Part shown: piece after piece, positions 51,973 through 62,338 of the stretch | Numbering within the stretch: the first letter of the stretch is position 1 | How the letters are laid out: each line of letters begins with the position of its first letter | Origin: Lycium barbarum | Lineage: Eukaryota > Streptophyta > Magnoliopsida > Solanales > Solanaceae | NCBI RefSeq assembly: GCF_019175385.1 | Contig: NC_083342.1 | Span: 118,730,376 to 118,794,375 of the forward strand | DNA: 64,000 nucleotides | Direction: 5' to 3' | Notes under the pieces: generated by a model | The model's database searches: none | What the model was told of the DNA's origin: nothing | Seen by the model: the letters and a program-made list of their open reading frames with translations, nothing else | Program-made: the position numbers and the translations under genes

Positions 51973-52893
51973 TCAGCGGTTGGGATTGAACCTGCCGAAA
52001 TCAGCAAGCTTCCTTGATCTGTTCTTACAAAACGACGTCGCTGTTGAGAGGTGAGGTTTCGCTTGTACTCTTATCTCACCGGAAAACACCATTTCAGGCG
52101 GCATTCCCTTCTGGTTCCAATTTCTGCTCGGACTCGCACGCACTAACGGACTCAAGCAAAACGTCATTCCAGTAATGTTCCTATTATGACTCGCTTTCCC
52201 TCGCCGGCCTATTTGAGCTGCCGGTGTTCTCCTCGGAGTCTGTTTCGATGACTCCGATGAGTACCCGCTTGATCCTCCACCGTAATGCTCCTCTTCTTCA
52301 TCGTCATCCGAATATCGAGCAGGAGACATTCCCCGATCGCGGTTACGACACGTTGTCCTCCGATGATGATTCGTCGATTCTTCTAAAGAGAACGTCCGTG
52401 ACTGCTTTTTACGACGACCAGAGAACATCGTCGAGAACCACGACGGTGAAGAAGCATCGCTCGCCCTAGGATCGGAATCTAGTTTCTCCGTTTTGGATCT
52501 AAACAGACCTGAGAAAAATCTCGCATAACCTTTCTTCTTCTTGTAAGGACCAGGACCAGCAGCAATTACAGTTCCGTTGGGTCCAACTTGTGGAGTACTG
52601 TAAAATCTTTGATCTGGAATAATAGACGGAAGCGAATTGTGATGGAATTGTTGCCACGGTGTAGTATCAGATTTCCGGTGAGAAATATACGGCGAAACAG
52701 ACAGAGGAAAAACCAACGGCGGTGGATTGCTATCCGATTTCCGGTGATCCTCTTCAAACAGCTGCTGATGAACGTGGGCTCGGGCTTGGGCTTGGGCTTG
52801 GGCCGCAATAAGCCCAAAGAGCCGTTCACGGAGACAAGTAGCGCAGACGCCAACGCTGCTACTCAGGTCAGAAAGGTGCTTTTTACACCTCAT
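51973..52893 (-). CDS. Ser/Arg-rich protein, DUF740/OCTOPUS-like N-terminus
   Basis: A single exon of 306 residues begins MRCKKHLSDLSSSVGVCATC: a C3-x2-H6 ... C17-x2-C20 motif followed by LRERL, like the N-terminal Cys signature of the DUF740/OCTOPUS-like group. A QAQAQARA run lies near residue 32, then low-complexity Ser/Arg/Lys-rich sequence with an acidic patch (DDDEEEEH) near 195. A conserved-looking block FCLSPLVRASPSRNWNQKG lies near 245-265. There is no membrane segment or enzyme domain. Related proteins are membrane-associated and act in vascular or polarity signalling, but this one is shorter and its function is unknown. A GC content higher than its surroundings and an uninterrupted frame support a real gene. 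Confidence 0.8.
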   Translation of the reverse strand: MRCKKHLSDLSSSVGVCATCLRERLFGLIAAQAQAQARAHVHQQLFEEDHRKSDSNPPPLVFPLSVSPYISHRKSDTTPWQQFHHNSLPSIIPDQRFYSTPQVGPNGTVIAAGPGPYKKKKGYARFFSGLFRSKTEKLDSDPRASDASSPSWFSTMFSGRRKKQSRTFSLEESTNHHRRTTCRNRDRGMSPARYSDDDEEEEHYGGGSSGYSSESSKQTPRRTPAAQIGRRGKASHNRNITGMTFCLSPLVRASPSRNWNQKGMPPEMVFSGEIRVQAKPHLSTATSFCKNRSRKLADFGRFNPNR

Positions 52894-53193
52894 TTATTAC
52901 CCAAATCGAAAAAGAAAATTGAAAATCAAATGGTAATATTTGTAAACCTGAAATTTAGAAAGAAAAAAGGGGAATTGAAGAAGGAAGAAGCAACATTTGT
53001 GGAGCGTGTATATAGTGTTTTTTTTTTTTTTTTTTTCTTCTGGGTTGGAGAATAGAAGGATCTGAGAGTAAATTTGTCTTCTTCTTCTTCTTCTTACTTT
53101 TAGAGAGAGAGAAGATTGGGTGTTAAGAGAGAGGGTGCAAATGCAAGCATTTATGTTGTAAGAAAATGAGAGCTTTTTATCTTTTTCTTTATT
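52894..53193 (-). promoter_or_regulatory. 5' leader of the DUF740-like gene
   Basis: Read on minus it is purine-rich: a GAA microsatellite (about 53077-53095) and an A-run of about 18 (53017-53036) between the TATA box and the ATG. Such GA-rich leaders are common in plants. Confidence 0.5.
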
Positions 53194-53203
53194 CTTTTAT
53201 AGG
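53194..53203 (-). promoter_or_regulatory. TATA box for the DUF740-like gene
   Basis: Minus strand reads CCTATAAAAG, a good plant TATA match, about 300 bp upstream of the ATG at 52893. It predicts transcription starting near 53165. Confidence 0.5.
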
Positions 53204-54481
53204 TTCAAATTAAAGGGGCGAGAGAGTGTGACACGAGGATGAGGCCCCTAATATTTAAAACACTAATCTACAGGATCCCGTTATTAATTTAATGAAGATT
53301 GATTAATTTATTAAGGGTAGAAAAGCAATAAATTATTATCTCTGATTGCCAACATTTAATGGAAAAGTTTTTAGGACTGAAGTTAGTTTAATTTAAAATC
53401 TTTTTACTATTTTGTACAATTAATTAAGAGTTAATCTCTCCCGTATAAAATTTTAGCAATTTAAAATATCATTTATATTAGAAATTTAATGAATAGTTAT
53501 ATCTTTTTAAAAAGATACTCTTATCATTTTAATTAGTGAAGTATGTTAATTAAGCAAAACATTTAAAAGATATAAAGGATTGTTTAGATAAATACTTGCA
53601 TTATTAAAGCTATTAAATAATTTTTTCATTGTGCAAAAATCTGACGTACTAAATATACTGCATATGGTAAAACCAAAAGCAGGACTGGTATTATATACTT
53701 ATTAGTCGTCTTTTCATGACTGGGTTTTTTAAAGATGATGACGGAGTGCTCTTGTCATGGTTTTACTGCTTTCTTTTTCTTATTACTTTAATCAACAATT
53801 TATTGATATTTTTCTGAATGGTCAACTTTACCTTTGATTGCATTTTATCCATATCATCATATTTATACTCCAGTAGTTATGATGGGAAATTTTCAACTCT
53901 ACTTGAAAATAACGGTGGTTATTTGGAGACGAGTGTTATCCATAACAATTCAGTCAAAAACTAATGATGGTCAATCTCGCAAATTAGTTGCCTAAATGGA
54001 AGCTACTTCATTTGTTTCCAAAATAAGTCATAGTATATCAATTTCCACCTCCGAAAAATCTTTAGAACTTTATAATCTTGCCTCAAGTGCAATGTTTGAC
54101 GCCTTTCTTAGCCTTTTGGCAAAGATCAACGGTTGCAAGATATTCCAAATCTGGAATTCAAATTCAAATGTACTAGTGGTAATTAATTAGTGTTTTGAAT
54201 GTTTATGATTTACCAAGCAACGAGGTCTAAGTGAATTGATTTGGCCAAAGTCGTAATGAAAGTGTAAATAAGGCGCACAAAAGTTGATCGAGATATCACA
54301 ATTATATAAAAAGAACGTGATTGAACTGTCTAGGGTTTATCATTATCATTAAAAAGAGATCGTGCTGTGCTATTTCATACTTTAAGAAAAGTTAGATGGA
54401 AGTACTAGATGACATTTCTTGAGCTAACCAACATTTAACTCTATATTATAAATCAAATTATAATAGAATTCTATTATTTGC
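53204..54481. other. AT-rich spacer
   Basis: No gene or element end recognised; the left 100 bp may hold further promoter sequence of the DUF740-like gene. Confidence 0.4.
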
Positions 54482-54656
54482 TAGTTAGAACTGATAGATT
54501 ATGTAAATATTAGTTAGAATATTTTGTAATCTCTTATTTTAGGTTAGAATATTTTGTATATTTTGTAATCTCCTATTTTAGGTTAGAATATTTTGTATAT
54601 TAACCAATTCAAGGAATGAAAGGAGACACGGAAAATATTTCCTACATGGTATCAGA
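54482..54656 (+). repeat. 5' LTR of the second Copia element
   Basis: The right end is fixed by the primer site starting tggtatcaga at 54657; the LTR ends ttcctaca. The left end is estimated from tagttagaactgatag, where TG has perhaps mutated to TA. Two adjacent 36-bp repeats of ttaggttagaatattttgta type lie inside. A truncated left end is possible. Confidence 0.55.
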
Positions 54657-54668
54657 TTAGGGTTTCTT
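54657..54668 (+). other. Primer binding site of the second Copia element
   Basis: The sequence tggtatcagatt matches the first ten bases of the initiator Met-tRNA complement (TGGTATCAGAGC) directly after the LTR. Confidence 0.75.
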
Positions 54669-54752
54669 TCTTCTTCCTCCTTCCGCTACGCCCTAGTCCC
54701 ACTTTCTTCTTCTTCTTTCCGTCGCCCCTTTTTTTTTTTTTTAATTTTCCGC

Positions 54753-54799
54753 CATGGTCGACGCACCTACCACTCTGGCTAAGACCTCGTTCCACCCGG
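54753..54799 (+). pseudogene. First 15 codons of Copia gag
   Basis: An ATG in the context gccATGGTC opens a frame (MVDAPTTLAKTSFHP) broken by the solo LTR at 54800. The same frame resumes exactly at 58767 once one copy of the CCCGG duplication is discounted, which shows that this was the gag start and that the LTR is a later insertion. Confidence 0.8.
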
Positions 54800-57700
54800 T
54801 GTTGACACTCAATTTTGTCCCTCCTTTATTTCAATTTATTTCCTGGAGCTTTAAAATTTATTAACGAGCTAAGTACTCTATTTCTACTGCTATTAATATC
54901 TTTACTATCAACATTATGAGCATTACTTTATCACAATTTTTAATGGCTCGTCTTTCATTTTCGGATTTTTGTACTCGTTAAATTAATTTTACTTTATTAA
55001 ATCCTCTACTTTCTACATACTAATTATTATTTGTCTTCACATAATATATATTGTACTAGTTATTAAGTTAAAAGCCCAAGAATAATTAAAATGAAGGAAC
55101 AACAATTTCAGCCAAATAAATGGCCCAAATAATCAGCCCACATCACCCCACAACCAATCGGCCAGCCCAACTCAAAAGGAGCAGCCCACATTTTTTTTTA
55201 AATCCCATACCCATACCCGCAAACTACCCAGTCCAGCCCAAAAGCCAACGACCCGGCCCGACATTTCTTTTTCATCCCTAAACCTAAACAAACAACAACG
55301 CCGCACCTCCCTCCTTGTCGTCTTCTCTCTCCCCACTCTCTTTCTCTCCCTTCCATTTTAGTGAAAAGCTCCATACCTCTTTAGCAATGGCAGATCTTTG
55401 CCTTTCCATTTCCGTGCAAAAATCGTCCCTACGTCTACTTTATTTGCTTATTCTGTTGTTGAAAGGGAAAGACCTTCCCTCTTTTGCTACAAGACACGTC
55501 GATCTTCAAAAATCAAGAATGGTCGAACCATTTTCGGGTAACACCCGAATCAAATCACGTGATTTGCTCAGGATTCAAACGGCTCTTTTTAGTCTTGTTT
55601 GGAGCCAAAAAGTCGTGAATTCAAAATCTCGAAACCCTAGTCACTTCGCCTATAAATATCGTCTAAGTTCTTAGCCGAAGGAAGGTTTTTCCCGATAGCA
55701 AAAACAACACTGGACAAAATCCTTACTCTCTATTTTCTAGTATTTCATTCGATTCGTCCAAGAAGAAATACGAAAACTTTAATTCGTTAGGGGTTCTTGG
55801 ACAGCCGCCTGAACCCTTCCAAAAAATATTTACGTTCTTTCACTATCCCTGGAAATACTCTTTGAAGGATTAAGTGATTTATTCCTTCGGTTGTTACTTT
55901 AAAAATCGAGTGTAGATCCGAGAATTGAACCTAGTTCACTGCACTCGAAGAAGGTAAACAATCCTTCTTTAAGTAGTTTAATTTCAGTTTTAGTAGCTTA
56001 AGAAGTAGTTATGTGTTCACATATGTTTGTTTCGGTTGGTTGAATCTCAGTTCATGACTGGTAGTATTATGCACGTTCATGTTAGTGAGTCTAGTTTCGA
56101 TTTAGTAATTAATAATGTTTATATGTCTGTGGCCTAGTTCGGTTCAGTTTCAGTTTAGTAGTTAACAGCCTCTGTATGTTTATATCTTACTTTAGTTCAG
56201 TTTTCAGTTTTACTTAGTTATATGATACTTTGGGTTGGAATACATGTCGGTTGATAGTTACGCCTCTTCGATTCGATCCCATGTTAGCCTTAGCTTAGTT
56301 CCTTAATATAAGCTGGCTTAGTTAATCTGTGCATATGCAAATAATGTTGATTATGACAAATATATACAAGTCTTGTCCATGTAATTGTCCCTGGTCACCA
56401 AGTGTAGAGGTTGAGTTCTAATAAATGGATATAGGCCTGCTTATTTGTGGCTTTTTGCTGAAATCTTCTAAAGATCTGTTGTAGTTTGGTGCGAAGGACA
56501 AAGAGTCCAATGCTTAGTTTGGTTTTGCGAACTGAATGGTTACCCATGTAGGGAGGTTAGAAGAACAATCCATCTTGACGTGAGTTTAAGTTTATGCAGT
56601 TAGCTGACACATTTCTAAAAGCTTTAAGATTCTAAATCTTTCAAACCTTTGTGCTAAGTTAGGTTTGGGTCTGCTTCCACGTTCATCTATCCTTTGTTTT
56701 GTCCAAATGATGGAATTAAAATTGAATTAAAATGTGTATGTTATCATGCTTATATGCTAGAAGAATCAGAATATTCCTCACCCCTGTTTGAAACTTAACC
56801 ATATCATGTGCGCTTTTTCCTCTCCCTGTTTCAGTTTAGCTTTGTCCTACAATTTATGGCATTTGATCTAGTGTTCCTTTGTTTGAATAGTTTGTCCCAT
56901 TTCAATGAAAAGAAGGTCTGATTTCGCCACCTTTGCTGTAGCAGGCCTAATATTTTTTTAGTTTCCTTTGTTTCGTGAAATATCCGCTTTACGCATTATT
57001 CATTTCTCCAAATTCTGCACAACGGTCTTTTCCATTTCAATCAAATCATCGGTGCATTGTGTATATAGCTGTTTTTGAATATCATTGAGGTCATTTTGGG
57101 TCTGGTCAACCTTCCGATGGATGAATTTATAATGCTTAGTGTTCAGTTTCCTCAAAGTAGGCCTAAGTTGCTTGAAATTTTGCTAATTTTCACCATCCTA
57201 GCATTCTACACCTGTTGTGCTGTCTCCATAAATGTATATGATCAACCCAGATGTTAAAGAATTTGAAAGAGGTTTTAGGATTCCAGTTTGCCTTTGTGAG
57301 GTTCAGCTGTATAGGGTAGTGACCAGAGGTAGAGGCCTGTTTGTTTACCTTGTTCGCATGATTTGCGTGGTTTCGAAGAAGAATGTTGGGGGCTGGGATG
57401 CTGCACTTGTTTAATCTCTTTTCTTACTGTTAGCTTGGAAATTGTTAATATATTAACTATAAGCAGTTCACTGATTAATTAAAGGTTATTAAGTAATTAA
57501 CAGATTGCTTCTATGTTCCCTATGAATATGGAATATACTAGATATACATAGTACTTATATGAATTATTAATCTGTCCTTATTTTGAGTTTACTTATGTAT
57601 GTTTAGTTTTATTCATTGATCATGTACTAATCCTTTTCTTTCGTTTTTATGCATGACCTCCGCGTACGAGTCCGAGGGACTCGTCCTCCTCCGCATTCGG

Positions 57701-58761
57701 TGTTGGGCTAAAAGCCCAACAAAATCCTCCTCTCGAATCAGCCCACCCGCAGCAAAAAAAATTTTAAAAAAATCTGGGCCGAGGCCCATAACAGTGGCAG
57801 CAAACAGCAGCAGTCCAAAATGGGCTGAGCCCATTTAAATCATTTTACTCCTCTATTTTTTTTATTTTATTTTATGCATTTAATTTGTAATTACACGACT
57901 AACACTTTACTTGTTTTATTTGCTTAGATTAGGTGAACCTTAGCAGAATTAGTAGGTTAGTATGATGGGTAGTTAATTTAAAAGCGAAACCAGCAGTTAG
58001 CCCCATAGATTTCATTCCTTTTTTTATGTTAAAATGATTTATAGTCTATAATATTTATTTTTAGAATAATAGATTTTCAAAATAGCATGACTATATATTT
58101 TGAGTTAAAAGAATCATGATTCACTCTTACTATCTCAAAAGATTTAGGACATCACTAACACGCAAATATGAACTCAAGTGTACTCGATAAACAATTTTCA
58201 AGATTTACCCAATTATACTTATTTTTAAGCCGAAATTAGTTAAATAAAGTTAATAAAGAAAGAGAAAGAAAACTCACCTCTTTTGCATCCTACTTATAAA
58301 GATAAGTTTAGATTTTCTACATCACCATATCCATATGACATAATTTTATCTTAAAATCTTCTCTTAAAAGCTATCACTTATATGCAAATTACTATATTTT
58401 TTACAAATCTTATTTTTAACATTATTATACTCCTATCTATAATTTTAGCAATACCTACAAAATATTTTCATAAATGTTATATTCTCATTTTAGCCTAATT
58501 AACATAAGTCCGGTAGGTTAACCATTATTAATGGAATTTAGAGGATGCCTAATACCTTCCCTCTAGGTTATTTGAACCCGTACCTAGAATCATTTGGTTT
58601 CGTAGACTTTAAAATAATTTAACTTTAGATAATTACTTTAATTAAATTTAGGTGCCCTAATTCACCATAAATAATTAGGTGGCGACTCTTAACTTTAACT
58701 AACCCCGGAATTACCGGAATGTTGTAAACTATTTTGACTCCAGTTAAAATAGGGTATAACA
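54800..58761 (+). mobile_element. Solo LTR, Tat/Ogre-like (3962 bp)
   Basis: It begins TGTTGACACTCAATTTTG and ends GGGTATAACA, flanked by a perfect 5-bp repeat CCCGG (54795-54799, 58762-58766). The start is not repeated at the right end, and no primer site, polypurine tract or gag-pol frame occurs inside, so this is a lone LTR rather than a whole element. The opening and the ggtggcgactct stretch near 58680 recall the very long LTRs of the Gypsy Tat/Ogre lineage. A promoter TATAAATA lies at 55651-55658. The 119-residue frame at 55315-55674 spans that promoter region and is not taken as a gene. An ectopic LTR-LTR recombination would have removed the rest. Confidence 0.85.
55651..55658 (+). promoter_or_regulatory. 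TATA box of the solo LTR
   Basis: TATAAATA in the context cttcgcctataaatatcg. Expected RNA start is about 30 bp on, near ttagccgaaggaagg. It could still drive transcription into the Copia remnant to its right. Confidence 0.55.
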
Positions 58762-58766
58762 CCCGG

Positions 58767-61700
58767 CCCTCGCGGTCTCCAATATCAAGAATCACATCTC
58801 TGTTACTCTTGAGATGGAGAACTCACAATACGGAACATGGGCCGAGCTTTTCAAAATTCATGCTCGTTCTCACAAGGTCCTTCATCACATCATTCCTCCA
58901 CCTAAGGGTAAGGAGAAAACGGCTCCCAAAACTGATGAGGAAGTCGAATTATGGACGACCATTATCGCCTCCGTGCTTCAATGGATATACTCGACAATTT
59001 CGAATGATCTGTTAAACACCATCATCGAACCAGACGCTACTGCCATGGACGCTTGGGTTCGCTTGCGTGATATATTCCAAGATCATCAAACCTCTCGTGC
59101 GGTGACTCTCGAACAAGAATTCACGACGACTCGTATGGAGGATTTTCCTAGTGCCTCCGCCTATTGTCAACGTCTCAAGAGCCTTGCGGATCAACTGAAA
59201 ACGTCGGGGCTCCCGTGACGAATAGCCGTCTTGTCCTTCAACTGGTTTCGGGTCTCACTGAAGCGTACAAAGAGGTTGGGACACAAATTCGACATGCAAA
59301 GCCGCTCCCCCCATTCTCAGAGGCTCGGTCTTCCCTTGTTTTGGAAGAACGTGAACTTGCGGCAATGGTGTCTCACGAGTCTGGTTCGGCTATGGTAGCC
59401 ACTGTCGACGACGCGCCACTGCACTCGGACAACACGAGCTCATGCCGAGGAAAACTAAAAAATTCCCGTGGCCAAAATTCTGAAACTGGCCGAAAGGGAG
59501 GATCTGGCCGCGGCTTAGGCAACGGAAAATTCACCGGTGGACGCGGTGGTTCAGCCCGTAGCGGCGGCGGTCAGCAGCCAGCTGGCTCCCCTTCCAGCCC
59601 AGCAGCTCTACACGGCAGCAGTGGCCCCTCATGGGTCGTATGTTCCAACGGACATCGAGTCCACAATGCACACCATGACCTTGAACCCACCCAATCAAAA
59701 TTGGTACATGGATATCGGAGCCACTTCTCATATGACATCCTCGGACGGTAATCCCTCGTCTTATTTTAATTTGAGCAATCAAAATAATGGTATTGTTGTG
59801 TGAAATGGTCATTCGATTCCAATTCGTGGTTGTGGTCATGCTAGTTTGCCTCCCCCAAACCCCCCTTTATCCTTACGGAATATCTTACATGCTCCTAAAC
59901 TCATTAAGAATTTAGTTTCAGTCCAGAAGTTTACTACTGATAATTATGTGTCTGTTGACTTTGATTCATATGGGTTTTCTGTGAAAGACTTCCAGACGGG
60001 GATGGCACTAATGCAGTGTGATAGTCGGGGAGATCTTTATCCAATCACCACCATCAAATATCCAACCACCACTCTATCAACCTTTACGGTGTTGTCCTCT
60101 CCTTTTTGGCATGCTCGTTTAGGTCATCTGGGAAATTCTATTTTAGCTTGTCTTAGGCGTAATAAAAGCATTGAATGTAATAAATCTAGTCATTCTAGTA
60201 TTTGTCGTTCTTGCGTTCTTGGTAAACATGTTAAGTTGCCGTTTGATTCTTCTATTTCTGAAACTTTGATGCCATTTGATATTATTCATAGTGATTTGTG
60301 GACCTCTTCCGTGTTAAGTTCATTGGGTCATCGGTATTATGTTCTTTTTTTGGATAATTTTTCGAAGTTTTTATAGACTTTTCCTTTAGCTAAGAAATCC
60401 GATGTTTATGCGAAATTCTTTGTTTTAAAAGCCCACATTCATACCCAATTTGAATGTCATATTAAAAATGTCCAATGTGATAATGGGAGGGAATATGATA
60501 ATGGACAATTCGGGAAAGTTTGTGAGTCTAATGGGATGTCCTTTCGTCTTTCTTGTCCACATACGTCATCACAATATGGGAAAGCCGAAAGAAAAATCCG
60601 ATCTATCAATAATATCACTCGGACTCTCCTTGCTCATGCCTCCCTCCCCTCTTCGTTTTGGCATCACGCCTTACAAATGGCAACATATCTTCTTAATATT
60701 TTACCAAGCAAATTATTGGGTCATGTTTCTCCTCTTCAAGTGCTATATCAAAGAAAGCCATCTTACTCTCATCTTCGGGTTTTGGGTGTTTATGCTATCC
60801 CCTCTTTCCTACTCCGACTATCCACAAATTGCAAGCCCGGTCTACACCGTGTGTCTTTTTGGGGTATCCTACGAATCATAGGGGGTATAAGTGTTATGAT
60901 TTATCGTCCAACAAAATCATTATTTCTCGTCACGTGATTTTTGATGAGAATGTTTTTCCATTTTCCAATTTACATGCTCCCACTTCAACTACTTATGATT
61001 TTTTGGACGATAGGATTTCCCCATTTTGGTTGCATCATATGGCTAATGATCTCGTTAACTTTCCCAGCCCAGCCCAGCCCAGCCCCCGCTGCACCCATGA
61101 CCCAGCCGACTGCCACCCCTCCCACCGTGGCACCCGTCACCCAGTCGACTGCCCCACTTCCCACCGTGGCACGTACTGCCCAGTCCCCTCCGTTGGCAGT
61201 CTCCTCCCCTACCACGCCTACCCCTCTTCCCTCTGCCTTGGGCCAACAACCCTCGGCTCCATCTCCCTCACCCGCACAAACATCACCCCAGCCACCCCAC
61301 TCTACCAATCTGCCCCGAATGGTGACCCAGAGTCAAAATGGTATTTTTAAGCCAAAACGTACGTTTAACTTGAATACCATGGTTACGAAATCCCCTCTCC
61401 CTCGTAACCCTGTGACCGTCCTTCGTGACCCGAATTGGAAAATAGTTGTGGCTGATGAATTTGATGTTTTTATTAAAAATAAGACGTGGGAGTTGGTCCC
61501 CCGTCCACCTAATGTTAATGTTATTCGTTCTATGTGGATTTTTACTCATAAAGAAAAGTCTAATGGTGATTTTGAGAGGCATAAAGCCCGACTTGTAGGT
61601 GATGGCAAAACTCAGCTGGTTGGCATAGATTGTGGTGATACGTTCAGTCCGGTGGTGAAACCGGCGACTATCCACACTATTCTTAGTCTATCTTTGTCCA

Positions 61701-62338
61701 AGCATTGGCCTATACATCAACTGGATGTAAAGAATGCTTTTCTTCACGGTGAGCTCAAGGAAACTGTGTATATGCATCAACCTATGGGTTTTCGGGATCG
61801 CACACATCCTGATTATGTTTATCTATTGCGTAAGTCTCTCTATGGACTTAAGCAGGCTCTACGTGCTTGGTATAAACGATTTGCAGATTTTGTGTATTCC
61901 ATTGATTTCTCAAATAGCAGGTCCGATAATTATTTGTTCATCTACCACACGAGGACTGACATGGCATACATTTTACTATATGTTGATGATATTGTTCTCA
62001 CTGCATCCTCAAACACTCTCCGTCGTTCCATTATGGATCGTCTTGGTTCCGAATTTGCTATGAAGGATTTAAGTCCTTTGAATTATTTTCTTGGCATTGC
62101 TGTGACCTGTCACAAGGGTGGGATGTTCCTCTCTCAACGGAAGTATGCCGAGGAAATCATTGATCGCGCTGGTATGTCTTCTTGCAAGCCCTCTCTCACT
62201 CCGGTTGACACAAAACCGAAGGTCAGTGCTACTTCGGGTGCTCCTTATGAGGATCCCACTCATTATCGTAGTCTCGCAGGTGCTCTTCAGTATCTCACTT
62301 TCACAAGACGAGATATTTCTTATGCTGTACAACAGGTG
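58767..62338 (+). pseudogene. Copia gag-pol remnant, truncated in reverse transcriptase
   Basis: Gag resumes with [21 protein letters not shown] frame break near 59213 and another near 59540 follow. The protease reads WYMDIGATSHMTSSDG, with I where T or S of the catalytic D-T/S-G triad is expected. In-frame stops lie at 59801 and 60374. Integrase shows HARLGHLG...CRSC (zinc finger) and NVQCDNGREYDN. A shift occurs near 60825 and a return near 61080 in a (ccagc)n stretch. Reverse transcriptase runs from KTWELVPRPP through the YVDD box (LLYVDDIVLT) to AVQQV and stops at the inserted LTR. RNase H is missing. Confidence 0.9.

Larger units (their letters stand above)
54482..62338 (+). mobile_element. 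Second Copia element, interrupted twice
   Basis: The parts seen in order are a short 5' LTR, primer site, start of gag, a 3962-bp solo LTR, the rest of gag, protease, integrase and reverse transcriptase up to 62338, where another LTR begins. RNase H and the 3' LTR are not in view. Frames contain scattered stops and shifts, so the element is dead. It is a different Copia lineage from the one at 20511. Confidence 0.88.

Noticed and set aside
52224..53055. Plus-strand frames of 81 and 155 residues opposite the DUF740-like gene
   Set aside because: They are antisense shadows of the minus-strand gene and its leader; the minus frame has the recognisable motifs.
55315..55674. 119-residue frame MSSSLSPLSFSPFHF...
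   Set aside because: It lies inside the solo LTR across its promoter region, overlapping the TATA box at 55651. No conserved domain is visible.
60985..61308. Gly/Val-rich minus-strand frame
   Set aside because: It is the antisense of the Pro/Ala/Thr-rich linker between Copia integrase and reverse transcriptase.
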